Below are positions 44,218-54,666 of a stretch of DNA of 64,000 nucleotides, in pieces; positions within the stretch are counted from its first letter, which is position 1, and each line of letters begins with the position of its first letter. Made by a program: the position numbers and the translations under genes. Below the pieces are notes generated by a model that did not search any database, was not told the origin of the DNA, and saw only the letters and a list, made by a program, of their open reading frames with translations. Where the stretch lies: the NCBI RefSeq assembly GCF_004339545.1, contig NZ_SMGD01000013.1:409453-473452 (forward strand), given 5' to 3'. This DNA comes from Celerinatantimonas diazotrophica (GTDB lineage: Bacteria; Pseudomonadota; Gammaproteobacteria; Enterobacterales; Celerinatantimonadaceae).

Positions 44218-46347
44218 ATGGCAGATTACCTAACAATAACCACCGCTTCACTTCGCCAGTTGCCATTTGATTTTAGTGGCAATGTTAAACGTGTTACCCA
44301 AGCAATCGAACAAGCCTTTAAAAATGGGGCCAACATCTTATTAATGCCGGAGTTAGCGTTGACCGGCTATGGGTGTGAAGATAACTTCACGTTCCAAGAA
44401 TTTCACGAAGCAACAGCCGATGCGCTGAATAAGGTCATTCAGGCTACAGCTGAGCTCGGTAAAGATCATTCACCCATGGTGGTTTCAATTGGGTTACCCC
44501 TACTGTATCCAGGAGGCCAGGTTTATAACGCCTCAGCAATTATCAGCGCCGATGGACTACAAGGCTTTGTTTGTAAACAGTTCCTCGCACGCAATGGTCT
44601 TCATTATGAACCGCGCTGGTTTGAAGCTTGGCCTCGAAGCCGAGTGATTGAACATCCACACTATCACGTTCCAATGGGCGACCTTGTGGTGGATTGCCAA
44701 GGTGTACGAATTGGTTTTGAAACCTGTGAAGACTCTTGGATTAGTAACCGACCCGGGCGCGATCTGTATCAACGCAATGTTGATATTATTCTTAATCCTA
44801 GTGCATCGCATTTCGCTTCAGGTAAGTTTGATGTTCGAGAACAGTTTATCCTCGAAGGATCGCGCGCATTTGGGGTTGCTTATGCATACGCTAATCTCAA
44901 CGGCACTGAAAATGGCACTAGCATCTTTGATGCTGGTTGTATGATCGCATCCGAAGGGCGAATGGTCTCTTATGGTGATCGCTTTAACTGTAAAGATGTC
45001 TTGTTAAACCACGCAATTGTGAACATTAGTGCAAACCGAGTCACTCGAATCACTTCCAGCGAAACGATCGGGGGATTTAAAGAAGAGCTTGAAATTAACC
45101 TCCCCTACACGCTGACCACTCAGACGCCACGTTGGGAACAGGCGCTCCAACCTGCGATAGCCAACGATTTACTCAATGAATTTTGGGATGAGCTCAGCGA
45201 TGATGATCGAATTCATGCTGAGATTTGCTATGCCATTGCCAATGGTTTATGGGACTGGATGTTAAGAACCCACACCCATGGTTATATTGTCAGCATGTCA
45301 GGCGGTGCTGATTCAGGTCTTGCTGCCACCCTTGTCTATCTGTCCCATTATTTAGCTCTGCATCAGTTGGGCGCCAAAGACTATCGTCTGGCATTGCCAC
45401 AACTTTGGCATCAGGCAATACCAGAATACGGCGAAGAGATGGGGGATTATGGTCATTGGCTTAAACAGTATGTCATGCCAAAAGTATTAATATGCCTATA
45501 TCAGGGCACAGACAATAGCTCAGACATCACCTTTAATGCGGCCCAAGGCGTCTCGGAAAATATTGGTGCAACATATGTGCACTGGAATGTTCAAAAAATT
45601 GTGGATGACTACATCCATTTGGTCAATCAGATTTATCCCAAACAGCCCCTTAACTGGGACAACGATGATATTGCACTGCAAAATATTCAGGCACGTAGTC
45701 GCAGTCCAGGAGTATGGATGCTGGCCAATCGAGAAAATAAACTGCTGATTGCGACCTCCAACCTGTCGGAATCAGCATTAGGCTATGCGACCATGGATGG
45801 CGATACCTCAGGTGTATTATCGGTTGTTTCAGGCTTATCAAAAACCAGAATTCGTAAAATAAACCATTGGCTAGAAAAACAAGGACTCCCTGTTGAAGGT
45901 CATCATGGATTCCATCGGTTAACGATCCCAGCAATGGGATTGATTAATGCTCAGCAGCCAACAGCCGAATTGCGTCCAGTTGAACAAACCGATGAAGAAG
46001 ATCTGATGCCATATATTATCTGTGACAGCATCATGCAAAGCTATCTGGTGCGGCAGATGTGGCCTAAAAGCATTTTGATCGATTTGCTCATGCAAGGTCA
46101 TGGTGAAATCTATAGCTTAGAGAAACTAGGCCAGTTTATTGAACGCTGGTTCCAACTGTTTTGTCGTAATCCATGGAAGCGTTATGGTACTCGTGCAGGC
46201 TTTCACGTCGAACAAATTTCCTTGGATCCCAAAACATTTCATCGCTTTCCATTGCTCAACGCCAGCTTTGCAGAGCCACTCGCACAGATGTGGGAATATA
46301 TAAAAGAGCAGCAAATTCAAGCTGAGCATGCAAAATGTCCCAAATAG
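44218..46347 (+). CDS. nadE: Glutamine-dependent NAD+ synthetase NadE
   Basis: 709 residues in two domains. The N-terminal nitrilase-type glutaminase has its catalytic triad Glu45, Lys120 and Cys170 (GFETCEDSW). The C-terminal synthetase has the SGGADSG ATP-PPi loop (near 361). It makes NAD+ from deamido-NAD using glutamine. Many gammaproteobacteria have only the short ammonia-dependent form, so the long form is worth noting. It overlaps cobO by 13 bases. Confidence 0.95.
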   Translation: MADYLTITTASLRQLPFDFSGNVKRVTQAIEQAFKNGANILLMPELALTGYGCEDNFTFQEFHEATADALNKVIQATAELGKDHSPMVVSIGLPLLYPGGQVYNASAIISADGLQGFVCKQFLARNGLHYEPRWFEAWPRSRVIEHPHYHVPMGDLVVDCQGVRIGFETCEDSWISNRPGRDLYQRNVDIILNPSASHFASGKFDVREQFILEGSRAFGVAYAYANLNGTENGTSIFDAGCMIASEGRMVSYGDRFNCKDVLLNHAIVNISANRVTRITSSETIGGFKEELEINLPYTLTTQTPRWEQALQPAIANDLLNEFWDELSDDDRIHAEICYAIANGLWDWMLRTHTHGYIVSMSGGADSGLAATLVYLSHYLALHQLGAKDYRLALPQLWHQAIPEYGEEMGDYGHWLKQYVMPKVLICLYQGTDNSSDITFNAAQGVSENIGATYVHWNVQKIVDDYIHLVNQIYPKQPLNWDNDDIALQNIQARSRSPGVWMLANRENKLLIATSNLSESALGYATMDGDTSGVLSVVSGLSKTRIRKINHWLEKQGLPVEGHHGFHRLTIPAMGLINAQQPTAELRPVEQTDEEDLMPYIICDSIMQSYLVRQMWPKSILIDLLMQGHGEIYSLEKLGQFIERWFQLFCRNPWKRYGTRAGFHVEQISLDPKTFHRFPLLNASFAEPLAQMWEYIKEQQIQAEHAKCPK

Positions 46348-46934
46348 ACAATGAGCGGCACCAAAAACGCCAGCAAAAGCTAAAAATGCAAGTTGATGAA
46401 CGAATTCGTCAAGCGCAACAAGAACGCGGCTTACTCATTGTTCTGACCGGAAATGGCAAAGGTAAATCTACCTCCGGCTTTGGCACGATTGCCCGAGCCG
46501 TAGGCCATGGCCAGAAGGCTGCTGTTGTACAGTTTATCAAAGGAAACTGGGAATGCGGTGAACGTGATCTATTAAGCATGCATGGGGTTAAATTTGCGGT
46601 CATGGCAACCGGTTTTACCTGGGAAACGCAAAATAAAGAGGCTGATCAAGCGAGTGCCCAAACGATCTGGCAACAAGCCAAGCAGATGCTTGCCGATCCG
46701 AGTATTGACGTCGTATTACTCGATGAACTGACTTACATGATTAGCTATCACTATCTGGATCTTAATGAGGTGATTACAGCAATCGAGCAGCGCCCCGAAT
46801 CCATGTCCGTGATAATCACCGGTCGTGGTGCACACCGCCGTTTAATTGATATGGCTGATACAGTGAGTGAAATTCAGTCGCGTAAACATGCCTTTGACAA
46901 TGGTCTGAAAGCCCGCAAAGGAATTGACTGGTAG
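46335..46934 (+). CDS. cobO: Corrinoid adenosyltransferase CobO/BtuR
   Basis: 199 residues. The P-loop GNGKGKST is at 39-46, followed by AAVVQFIKGNWECGERDLL and VLLDELTYMISYHYLDLNEVI. It transfers the adenosyl group from ATP to reduced corrinoids, giving adenosylcobalamin. Overlap with nadE indicates a pncB-nadE-cobO transcript. Confidence 0.93.
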   Translation: MSQIDNERHQKRQQKLKMQVDERIRQAQQERGLLIVLTGNGKGKSTSGFGTIARAVGHGQKAAVVQFIKGNWECGERDLLSMHGVKFAVMATGFTWETQNKEADQASAQTIWQQAKQMLADPSIDVVLLDELTYMISYHYLDLNEVITAIEQRPESMSVIITGRGAHRRLIDMADTVSEIQSRKHAFDNGLKARKGIDW

Positions 46935-46969
46935 TCGACCACATGACTGTCATTCGATACACATCAATT

Positions 46970-46996
46970 AAGCCCTTATGGAGGGCTTGGATTTTA
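46970..46996 (+). terminator. Terminator after cobO
   Basis: AAGCCCT / AGGGCTT forms a 7-bp stem with a 5-base loop, followed by GGATTTT, 36 bp past the cobO stop. Confidence 0.75.
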
Positions 46997-47230
46997 TCGC
47001 CAATCTCTCACTGATAAATGCATACGTGCCCTTAATCGATGCAATCAAAATGCCCAGACCAATCATCAGTGGGTAAAAATGCTACTCGAGTTAGTCTTGT
47101 CCGAGCTTTCCGAACCACTGCACTCCCAATAGTTTATTGAAACGAACCGCGAGTGTTTATCAGTAACTCACCCAACTGACAGCAAGACGAACCATTACAA
47201 CTCTGGTTGGTGGTGATACCTGAAGCACCA
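46997..47230. other. 234-bp gap without an intact gene
   Basis: No open frame of interest. On the minus strand a fragment reads PLMIGLGILIASIKGTYAFISERL without a start or a continuing frame, resembling a piece of a membrane protein. It may be a gene relic, but the family cannot be named. Confidence 0.35.
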
Positions 47231-47263
47231 AAAAGTAAAGCAGGGAGAGAATCCCGGCTTTAC
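47231..47263 (-). terminator. Terminator of the rhamnose operon
   Basis: On the minus strand GTAAAGCCGGGA and TCCCTGCTTTAC pair with one mismatch and are followed by TTTTT. It lies 21 bp past the rhaM stop. Confidence 0.85.
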
Positions 47264-47283
47264 AATTATTACCTTTGTCTTTA

Positions 47284-47598
47284 TCAGTCCAGATAAAAAA
47301 CCTGAGTCAAATCACAGGCTATCGGACTGTTATCCGCATGACTGGGCATAATATCGCACATCATCGCCCACCAGCGTCGACATACCTCAGTATCAGCCAT
47401 TGCAGCCCAACGCTGTTCATCTTCAATCTCTACATAAGCAAACAATTCACTGGTTTTTTCATTGAGAAAAATACTGTAATGGTGTGCTCCATGCGCTTTT
47501 AACTGTTCGACCATATCAGGCCAGATAGCATCATGTCGACGACGATATTCTTCATGGCTATCAGGCTTTAGCTGCATCACAGATGCTTTACAAATCAT
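47284..47598 (-). CDS. rhaM: L-rhamnose mutarotase RhaM
   Basis: 104 residues from ATG 47598, preceded by AAGGAG at six bases. Length and sequence follow E. coli RhaM closely (VMQLKPDSHEEYRRRHDAIWPDM, GAHHYSIFL, RRWWAMMCDIMP). It interconverts alpha and beta L-rhamnose. Last gene of the rha operon, 10 bp after rhaT. Confidence 0.95.
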   Translation of the reverse strand: MICKASVMQLKPDSHEEYRRRHDAIWPDMVEQLKAHGAHHYSIFLNEKTSELFAYVEIEDEQRWAAMADTEVCRRWWAMMCDIMPSHADNSPIACDLTQVFYLD

Positions 47599-47608
47599 TA
47601 TCGACTCC

Positions 47609-48643
47609 TTAGTTAGCCGCCATACCCAAACCAACGACATTGGCAGCAACGACAATAACAACCATCCCTAAACACAGAATTCGTACTGGACGGGAACCAA
47701 CACCTTTCCACTCAGCCAGTGCCAGACCAACTAAACCACCACATAGGACATAGATACTCATATGCAGCATCCAGTTCACAAAAGAAAGATTCTGCGGAAT
47801 ACTGGCTTCGCCCCAAGCATAGAAAAAGAATTGCAGGTACCACATGATGCCGCCGGTAGCCGCCAAAATGCCATTAATCAGCAAACTTTTGACCGGAAAT
47901 GACATATCATTGCGAATAGACAACTCAGGTTTAATTGCCAAACGGATAATGCAATAAGCAAAATTAATCAGTGCACCGCCCCCCATAATAATGCCGTAAC
48001 TGGGCAGCATGGCGTACAGTGGATTGATCCCAATATGTAGCGATGCTTCTTTAATTGGCTCGGCAGCATTCAGACCAAAGGCAAAGCCGGCAGAAAAGAT
48101 CCCACAGAAAATCGCCAGAATCAGACCTTTTTTCAGATTAAACTCTTCAGCAGTTTTTCCCAGAATTTTCTCTTTCTGATGACCCGCATAGGTGACGACT
48201 GCGATCCCAACCAATGCGATAATAATCCCCAACATGGTGATTTGACCGCTTTTAGTGGTAATCAGATGCATAAAGGTACCATTGACGATGACCGGCAACA
48301 GGGTACCAACCACCAAAGTCACGCCAATAGCAATACCAATCCCTAACGACATCCCTAGATAGCGCATCGTTAAACCATAATTAACGTTTCCAATCCCCCA
48401 CATTGCGCCAAACATAAACATCGCCAGATAAGCTTTGCCGGCGATACTGCCATAAAAACTGGCAAAGTCGGGAACCAAAAACCAAGTGACAATCCAAGGT
48501 AATAAAATCCATGAGAACAAACCAGCCACCGCCCAGGTGGTTTCCCATGACCATTGCTTTACTTTACTGATTGGCGCATAGAAGGAAGCAGCCGAAGCAG
48601 CACCTACAGTATGCCAGCCGATCCCAGAGATAATTGATGTCAT
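47609..48643 (-). CDS. rhaT: L-rhamnose/proton symporter RhaT
   Basis: 344 residues with ten hydrophobic segments, the same length as E. coli Rha[33 protein letters not shown] is the typical N-terminus. It imports L-rhamnose with H+. In E. coli rhaT is a separate transcription unit; here it lies inside the catabolic operon between rhaD and rhaM. Confidence 0.95.
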   Translation of the reverse strand: MTSIISGIGWHTVGAASAASFYAPISKVKQWSWETTWAVAGLFSWILLPWIVTWFLVPDFASFYGSIAGKAYLAMFMFGAMWGIGNVNYGLTMRYLGMSLGIGIAIGVTLVVGTLLPVIVNGTFMHLITTKSGQITMLGIIIALVGIAVVTYAGHQKEKILGKTAEEFNLKKGLILAIFCGIFSAGFAFGLNAAEPIKEASLHIGINPLYAMLPSYGIIMGGGALINFAYCIIRLAIKPELSIRNDMSFPVKSLLINGILAATGGIMWYLQFFFYAWGEASIPQNLSFVNWMLHMSIYVLCGGLVGLALAEWKGVGSRPVRILCLGMVVIVVAANVVGLGMAAN

Positions 48644-48713
48644 AATAGTCAGCCTTTATGTTGTTATCGTTATGGACGAATCATTCCCGTCCTGTTGTTT
48701 TATTGCTTTTTAC

Positions 48714-49541
48714 TTAGTACAACGCTTGAGGATTGGCCGTGACCCCAAACCGCTCTGCCAACGCGATAAACTGCTCCCGGCTAATACTCTGGCGCGCCCC
48801 CCCCATCGATCGCACCTTCACCATCACCTCAGCAGATTTCTCAGCCGTATCAATCAACCCGAATGCTTCATCAAGTGTCTGACCACTGCCAAACACTCCG
48901 TGGAATGGCCATAACACCAGTTGATGATTTAGCATCATTTCGGCAGTCGCCTGACCAATCGCATCGGTACCAGGAACTAACCAAGGCAATAACGCAACTC
49001 CTTCAGGGAAAACCACCAGACATTCAGTCGAACCTTCCCATAAAGTTCGGGTCATCACTGCAGAATCCGGCTCGACAACATAGGTCAATGCAATCAGATT
49101 CGTTGCATGACAATGCATAATCACCCGATTCTTGCCACCACTGGCTTTAAGCCGTGAAACATGCGAAAGAAAGTGTGCTGAAATTTCTGAAGTAGGGACT
49201 GAATCACCTTCTAAGCCCCATAGGATTTGATAATGGCTACCATCGTCAGAGATACGAAGCAGTCCCAAATTGACCTCAGGCTCAAGTGTGACATTACGGA
49301 AATATTTTCCAGATCCGGTCACCAGCACATAACGATTAGCCAGCTCGGGCATTGCTTCAGGCAGCGCTAACTGACGCTTTCCACTGAGCTGGTTGAGGTA
49401 AGGCGCTAGCGCTTCATCATCCACTAACAGGCTGATATTGCCGCCGTTGCGCTCATCCCATCCTTTCAGCCATGCATCCTGGGTTGCTTTACACATCGCC
49501 TGGATAAACGGCGCTTCACTCATATTTAATTGCTCGCTCAT
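48714..49541 (-). CDS. rhaD: Rhamnulose-1-phosphate aldolase RhaD
   Basis: 275 residues of the class II aldolase/adducin family. Zinc-binding histidines appear in [16 protein letters not shown] and LWPFHGVFG, with catalytic Glu in the RNGGNISLL to FPEGV region. It splits rhamnulose-1-phosphate into dihydroxyacetone phosphate and L-lactaldehyde. rhaA lies 2 bp upstream. Confidence 0.95.
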   Translation of the reverse strand: MSEQLNMSEAPFIQAMCKATQDAWLKGWDERNGGNISLLVDDEALAPYLNQLSGKRQLALPEAMPELANRYVLVTGSGKYFRNVTLEPEVNLGLLRISDDGSHYQILWGLEGDSVPTSEISAHFLSHVSRLKASGGKNRVIMHCHATNLIALTYVVEPDSAVMTRTLWEGSTECLVVFPEGVALLPWLVPGTDAIGQATAEMMLNHQLVLWPFHGVFGSGQTLDEAFGLIDTAEKSAEVMVKVRSMGGARQSISREQFIALAERFGVTANPQALY

Positions 49542-49543
49542 GA

Positions 49544-50803
49544 TTAACCCCGTTGTTCTAAAATTTGCAGCTCATACTGGCGGACATCATTGAGCCAATA
49601 GCTGCTCACTGGCACCCCTTCTATGGCACAGGCGTAGTCCCATACCGCTTGCCAAGGCAGGCTCTTCGCTTCTTCCATCATTGCCAGTCGACCAGTGTAA
49701 TCACCGCTAGTTTCCATTTGACGCAGTTGCTCAGTCGGTTCGAGCAATGCTTTGAGCAGCGCTTTTTTCATATTACGGGTACCAATTGCCCAGGCTGCAA
49801 CGCGATTAATCGAGGCATCGAAAAAGTCCAGTCCAATATGCACTCGGTCCAACAAACCATTACGGACGATCTCATGAGCAATGGCCTGGGTTTCATCATC
49901 CAGCAGAACGACATGATCGCTGTCCCAACGCACCGGACGACTAACATGCAGTAGCATGCGGCGAACATATAATGAAGCGGCTGAAATCTTGTCGCTAATC
50001 ACCTCAGTCGGATGAAAATGGCCAGCATCCAAACACAACACAATGTCACGACTGGCGGCATAACCGAGATAAAACTCATTAGAACCAACAGTGTAAGATT
50101 CCAAACCAACACCGAATAACTTACTTTCTACTGCATCGAGGTGGTAACGTTCATCGATCTTCTCTGCGATGATTTCATCGAGTGACTCCATCAACCGACG
50201 CCGGGGGGAGAGCCGGTCAACCGGAAGATCTTTCATCCCATCAGGAACCCAGATATTCATCACGGAAGCGGTTCCCAAAGATTCACCAAAATAGGCAGAG
50301 ATATGGCGACACGCTTTGCAGTGATCGATCCAAAACTGACGGATCTTGTCATCCTGATGAGAGAGGGTAAAACCATCTTCACTTTGTGGATGAGAGAAGC
50401 AAGTTGGATTAAAATCCAAACCAACCTGATTGGTTTTAGCCCAGCCAACCCAACCTCTAAAGTGCTCAGGCTGGATCTGATCACGGGCAATGGGCTTATC
50501 CGCTTCTAGATAGATTGCATGCAGATTGAGCCGCTTAGCTCCGGGAATCAGCCCCATGGCAAAATCAAGATCCTGACGCAATTCAGTAGCACTACGCGCT
50601 TTACCCGGATAATTACCCGTTGTCTGAATCCCCCCGCTTAAAGAACCAGCTCCTTGCTCAAAGCCGACCACATCATCGCCCTGCCAGCAGTGCATCGAAA
50701 CAGGGATCTGGCGAAAGGCAGCCAGTGCATTTTCGACATCGATACCAAGTTCGCCATAGCGCTCTTTGGCTAATGCGTAGGCATTTTCGATCTGAGTATT
50801 CAT
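49544..50803 (-). CDS. rhaA: L-rhamnose isomerase RhaA
   Basis: 419 residues, identical in length to the E. coli enzyme. Metal-site regions [20 protein letters not shown] and [17 protein letters not shown] are present. It converts L-rhamnose to L-rhamnulose. It overlaps rhaB by 4 bases. Confidence 0.96.
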   Translation of the reverse strand: MNTQIENAYALAKERYGELGIDVENALAAFRQIPVSMHCWQGDDVVGFEQGAGSLSGGIQTTGNYPGKARSATELRQDLDFAMGLIPGAKRLNLHAIYLEADKPIARDQIQPEHFRGWVGWAKTNQVGLDFNPTCFSHPQSEDGFTLSHQDDKIRQFWIDHCKACRHISAYFGESLGTASVMNIWVPDGMKDLPVDRLSPRRRLMESLDEIIAEKIDERYHLDAVESKLFGVGLESYTVGSNEFYLGYAASRDIVLCLDAGHFHPTEVISDKISAASLYVRRMLLHVSRPVRWDSDHVVLLDDETQAIAHEIVRNGLLDRVHIGLDFFDASINRVAAWAIGTRNMKKALLKALLEPTEQLRQMETSGDYTGRLAMMEEAKSLPWQAVWDYACAIEGVPVSSYWLNDVRQYELQILEQRG

Positions 50804-52287
50804 ACATATTCCTTAATTTGAGATTGGCTATGGTTTACCGGCAACAAATCCAATTGATTGAACCGCTGGATAGCGGCAGCGAGTTCAGCATTCGGCCGGG
50901 GAGAAAAGGAGTGTTCAGAGAAACTGTGCGCAATGATCTGCCGCAGCGCCTGGCCATCAGTAATAGCGCCAAGGCCGATCAGCTGATAGCCGACATTCCC
51001 CAATGCAGAAGCTTCCACAGGTCCAGTTAGAACAGGCCGCTGGCAGATGTCTGCACAGAGTTGATTGAGTAACTGGTTCTGCGAACCACCACCCACAATA
51101 CGAATTTCAGTTAATGGCTGACCACTGGCCTTTTCAAGCTGTCCTAGGCACTGCCGATAACTTAGTGCTAGGCTATCCAATACACAGCGAACCAATGCGC
51201 CGGGAGACTGAGGAACGCGCTGACCAGTTTGCTGACAGTAGTTCTGAATTGCAGCTACCATTGAGTCAGGATGAATAAAACAGCTATCGTTGGGATTGAC
51301 GAGGCTGATAAATCCAGTTTTTTGTGCAGCCAACTCGCACAGCTGACAGATATCCAGCTCTGGAAAGTGCTTCAAAATGCCCTCAATCAGCCACATCCCC
51401 ATAACATTTTTCAGCACTCGGAAACGGCCATTGGCTCCGCCTTCATTAGTTAAATTGGCTCCCTTAGCCACCGGATTGGTCAGTGGTTGTTCTGACTCAA
51501 TGCCGATTAACGACCAAGTACCGGAACTGATATAGGCAGTCGAATCACTCATCAGCGGTGCCGCCGCAATAGCCGCTGCCGTATCATGGGTTGGAGAAGC
51601 CATAACAGCAATGCGTTGCGACCCATTCGCCTGCCAGTCACCTATTTTTGTGCCCGGTTTAACAGGTTGACCAAACCATGAGGCCGATGCTCCCGCAGCC
51701 TGTACTAATGCCGCCTGCCAGTTGCCATCGCGACAACCCAACATACCGGTCGTCGTAGCATTGGTATAATCCCAGTGGAACTGTCCGGTTAAACGGTAAT
51801 GAAAGTAGTCGGGAATCATCAATATCTTGTCAACATCATCCAACCAGGATGGAACTGCTTGAGTCAGCGCACTGAGTTGAAACAGCGTATTAAATGGCTG
51901 AAACTGGATACCGGTTTGTCGGTAAAGCCGATCAAAGCCCAATTTATCGCACAGTTTCCGGCTAATGGTCTGAGTGCGATCATCACGATAAGAAACCGCT
52001 TCACCTAATCGATTACCATGCTTATCCAAACAAACAAAATCTACTCCCCACGAATCAATACCAATTGAGTTAATTAATTCCCCTTTAGCGACTAACATGT
52101 TGAGTGCGGTAAATATTTCATCTTCTAAGTGTTCAATGTCCCAACATAATTGACCACCTCGCTCCACCAGCTGATTAGCAAACCGATGGACCTGTTGCAG
52201 CGTCAATTGTTGTGTAGCAGACTCAAAGCAAGCCAACATAACCCGCCCACTGGTTGCCCCTAAATCAATGGCGACCACTTGATACAT
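50800..52287 (-). CDS. rhaB: Rhamnulokinase RhaB
   Basis: 495 residues of the FGGY sugar kinase family. [14 protein letters not shown] (phosphate 1) starts it, then [15 protein letters not shown] and the C-terminal [17 protein letters not shown]. It phosphorylates L-rhamnulose. First gene of rhaBADTM, facing the regulator across a 279-bp control region. Confidence 0.95.
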   Translation of the reverse strand: MYQVVAIDLGATSGRVMLACFESATQQLTLQQVHRFANQLVERGGQLCWDIEHLEDEIFTALNMLVAKGELINSIGIDSWGVDFVCLDKHGNRLGEAVSYRDDRTQTISRKLCDKLGFDRLYRQTGIQFQPFNTLFQLSALTQAVPSWLDDVDKILMIPDYFHYRLTGQFHWDYTNATTTGMLGCRDGNWQAALVQAAGASASWFGQPVKPGTKIGDWQANGSQRIAVMASPTHDTAAAIAAAPLMSDSTAYISSGTWSLIGIESEQPLTNPVAKGANLTNEGGANGRFRVLKNVMGMWLIEGILKHFPELDICQLCELAAQKTGFISLVNPNDSCFIHPDSMVAAIQNYCQQTGQRVPQSPGALVRCVLDSLALSYRQCLGQLEKASGQPLTEIRIVGGGSQNQLLNQLCADICQRPVLTGPVEASALGNVGYQLIGLGAITDGQALRQIIAHSFSEHSFSPRPNAELAAAIQRFNQLDLLPVNHSQSQIKEYV

Positions 52288-52351
52288 AATTAATTCCCTG
52301 ATAACCCATATGATGTGTTATCTAAATTAACTTAGCGGGATGAATTAAATC

Positions 52352-52386
52352 CTTGTTAATATGGCCACCACTTGTTAAGAAATGGC
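52352..52386. promoter_or_regulatory. Direct repeat, candidate RhaS-type operator
   Basis: CTTGTTAA occurs at 52352-52359 and again at 52371-52378, 19 bp apart, and each is followed by ATGGC at slightly different distance. Tandem half-sites about two helical turns apart, 65 bp before the rhaB start, are what AraC-family activators bind. The assignment is inferred from geometry. Confidence 0.5.
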
Positions 52387-52419
52387 GAAAAATCTAAGAA
52401 CTCTTTTAATTTTCTATTT

Positions 52420-52439
52420 TTTGTGAATTCAATCACCAA
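52420..52439. promoter_or_regulatory. CRP site 1, rhaB side
   Basis: TGTGA, six bases, TCACC: nine of ten positions of the TGTGA-N6-TCACA consensus. It lies upstream of the candidate RhaS repeat, as in the E. coli rhaBAD promoter. Confidence 0.7.
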
Positions 52440-52472
52440 TTTATTTTTTAAACTTAACAATTATTTTAAAAC

Positions 52473-52492
52473 TAAGTGATAATTATCACAGA
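52473..52492. promoter_or_regulatory. CRP site 2, regulator side
   Basis: AGTGA, six bases, TCACA, with a perfect GTGATAATTATCAC palindrome, 75 bp before the regulator start. It matches CRP consensus at nine of ten core positions and could serve the regulator promoter. Confidence 0.7.
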
Positions 52493-52566
52493 TTAATTCC
52501 ATTTTATTTGACTTTATTAAAATAGAATATAATGGTTACAAGTCATTTTTATCGGAGGTAATTCAC

Positions 52567-53400
52567 ATGATTAACCAGCATCTAAGCTGTGATGATTTTC
52601 TGGATTCTAATAAAATCATTAATATATTGCCCCGAAATCCACAGATCCCATTCCCGGAACATAGTCATGATTTTTATGAATTAGTGCTCGTTAAATCAGG
52701 CTGTGCAATCCATGTCAAAGAGGGAGAAGCAACACCGATTAGCAGAGGAAGTGTCTTCTTTATCGACAACCCTCAGCTACATCACTGCTTTACTCATATG
52801 GACCAATTATGTTTGGTAAATGTGATCTTAAATCCAGAGCGCTTCAATCATCATCCATTGTTGAATATTCTCTCAGAATCCTGCCGTTCACCGATTGGAC
52901 AGTTATTGGTACCAGAAAACGTGATCCAGCGCTCGGAACAAATCTTGGGGCAAATTAATCAAGAAAAACAAGCCCCCGATCATTATGGCAATGTAATGAT
53001 TGAGAACTTATTATCGCAACTGGCTATTTTATTCTGGCGAGTCCATCACACTCCAGATTATGCGATGGTAGAATCAAATCATTCCATAATGATGCTCTTG
53101 AATGAATTAAATGAGCAATTTTCAAAAAGAATCGATTGGGAAAAACTTTGCGATAAATATCAGATATCACTACGAACATTAAATAGAAAAATGCAGGAAA
53201 TCGTAGGTTTAACACCCAATCATTATTTAAATAGAATTCGTCTTTGCCAATCATCTAAATTATTAAAAAATTCTCAAATCAGTATTACTGATATTGCTTA
53301 CCAATGCGGGTTTAATGACAGCAACTATTTTTCAAATAAATTCCATCAATTATTTAACAATACCCCGATGCAATATCGTAAAAAATTTCAGCGTCTTTAA
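52567..53400 (+). CDS. AraC-family L-rhamnose operon activator (RhaS-like)
   Basis: 277 residues, start ATG 52567 after TCGGAGG. An N-terminal cupin (PEHSHDFYELVLVKSGCAIHVKEGEATPISRGSVFFID) is followed by two helix-turn-helix units (ISLRTLNRKMQEIVGLTPNHYLNRIRL and ITDIAYQCGFNDSNYFSNKFHQLF). Domain arrangement and size match RhaS. E. coli uses a RhaS/RhaR pair, but only one regulator is encoded here. It is divergent from rhaB. Confidence 0.9.
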   Translation: MINQHLSCDDFLDSNKIINILPRNPQIPFPEHSHDFYELVLVKSGCAIHVKEGEATPISRGSVFFIDNPQLHHCFTHMDQLCLVNVILNPERFNHHPLLNILSESCRSPIGQLLVPENVIQRSEQILGQINQEKQAPDHYGNVMIENLLSQLAILFWRVHHTPDYAMVESNHSIMMLLNELNEQFSKRIDWEKLCDKYQISLRTLNRKMQEIVGLTPNHYLNRIRLCQSSKLLKNSQISITDIAYQCGFNDSNYFSNKFHQLFNNTPMQYRKKFQRL

Positions 53401-53504
53401 TTTTTTGCCAATTATACAATTAGTCTGACTTATTTATTAAGGTCAATAATAATCTCACAATTATCATGGTATAAAATTATTTCATCCTAATGAGGGTATT
53501 TAAA

Positions 53505-54111
53505 ATGGCTTTTGCACTTTGTTTACCACAGATAAGCCTGAGTGGTACCGACGCACTTGCGGCGCTCACCGAGCGAGATTGTCACTGAAGCGGCTCTGGT
53601 CGCGAATCCCGACAAACCAGTTTACGACTTAGAAGGTATTGGCAAGGTCGAAAAAGTAGATCCGCTGCTAACCTGCATCAGTATAACATCAGGAACAGCT
53701 GCAGAAGTCACCAGCAGCGCGATGATCACCGATACGTGTCATCAGGTGAAAATAATGATTATCGATACAGCCATTATTCCAGATATCGCCGTTAACTATC
53801 CAACGCTGTTGACCGGACTTCCGGCCAATGTTACGACAGCTACCGGAATGGATGCACTGACCCATACTATTGAATCCTATGAGTCTACTGGCACTTCACC
53901 AGCACACCAACCTAGTAAACCCCATAATTTGCCTCGTGGGGTCTGTAATGCGATTCTGTTACGGTGAATTAACCAAGAAGTGCAAGCTGCTCGATGCGGA
54001 TATCGCCCGCTGAATTGAGCCAGCACGGGCTGCCCTGCCCCATGTGGCGGCACCGCACCTCGTAGTGTCACTGCCGAACAGGTTAAAGCCATTCACCTGC
54101 AGGCCCGCTAA
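53505..54111 (+). pseudogene. Decayed lactaldehyde reductase / iron alcohol dehydrogenase (fucO-like)
   Basis: Pieces of one Fe-type alcohol dehydrogenase appear in order but in different frames. MAFALCLPQISLSGTDALAALT from the ATG at 53505 stops at a TGA. A central piece in another frame reads TSGTAAEVTSSAMITDT and PANVTTATGMDALTHTIESYEST, then jumps to LPRGVCNAILL. A C-terminal piece ends in SVTAEQVKAIHLQAR at 54109. The GGGSP cofactor region and the region between ESYEST and LPRGVCN are deleted. The intact enzyme would reduce the L-lactaldehyde made by RhaD. Confidence 0.85.
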
Positions 54112-54114
54112 ATA

Positions 54115-54144
54115 AAAACCGCCGCATAAAAATGCGGCGGTTTT
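54115..54144. terminator. Bidirectional terminator between the pseudogene and ndk
   Basis: AAAACCGCCGCAT and ATGCGGCGGTTTT form a 13-bp stem with a 4-base loop and T-runs on both strands. It serves ndk on the minus strand. Confidence 0.92.
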
Positions 54145-54163
54145 CATAACAGATAAGCTTCGT

Positions 54164-54592
54164 TTAGCCAATAATTTCATCATCACTGAAGAAAAAAGCG
54201 ATCTCACGAGATACTGCTTCAGCGGAATCCGACCCATGGGTTGCATTTGCCGGCATTCCAGAGCCATAGTTGGCACGCAAGGTCCCTGCCTCCGCTTGAC
54301 TGGGATCAGTCGCCCCCATAAGGTTACGGTAAACCTCAATGGCATTTTCCCCTTCAAGAACCTGCACCATAATCGGTCCTTGAGTCATAAACTCAATAAG
54401 GGCATCGTAAAAGGGCTTGCCCTCATGCTCACCATAAAAACCTTCGGCCTGCGCTTTCGACAAATGCAGCATCTTAGCAGCAACAATTCTCAAACCTGCA
54501 GACTCAATTTGATGATAGATAGCACCTATATGAGCTTGCTTAACTGCATCTGGCTTGATGATTGAAAAAGTACGTTCTCGAACCATAATCAC
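54164..54592 (-). CDS. ndk: Nucleoside diphosphate kinase Ndk
   Basis: 142 residues. The active-site motif [20 protein letters not shown] contains the phosphorylated His, and [13 protein letters not shown] opens the protein. It exchanges gamma-phosphates among NTPs. It lies downstream of pepB in the standard isc-pepB-ndk neighbourhood. Confidence 0.96.
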   Translation of the reverse strand: MIMVRERTFSIIKPDAVKQAHIGAIYHQIESAGLRIVAAKMLHLSKAQAEGFYGEHEGKPFYDALIEFMTQGPIMVQVLEGENAIEVYRNLMGATDPSQAEAGTLRANYGSGMPANATHGSDSAEAVSREIAFFFSDDEIIG

Positions 54593-54666
54593 TTCCTTCA
54601 GACCAATGTAGAATAAATCGTAAATGATGAGTAAGTGGCTCTGCGGCCACTTGAATAACGCGGTAA

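Noticed and set aside
53877..54357. Minus-strand frames over the fucO relic and ndk
   Set aside because: They are shadows of ndk and of the pseudogene; the Fe-alcohol-dehydrogenase pieces are on the plus strand.
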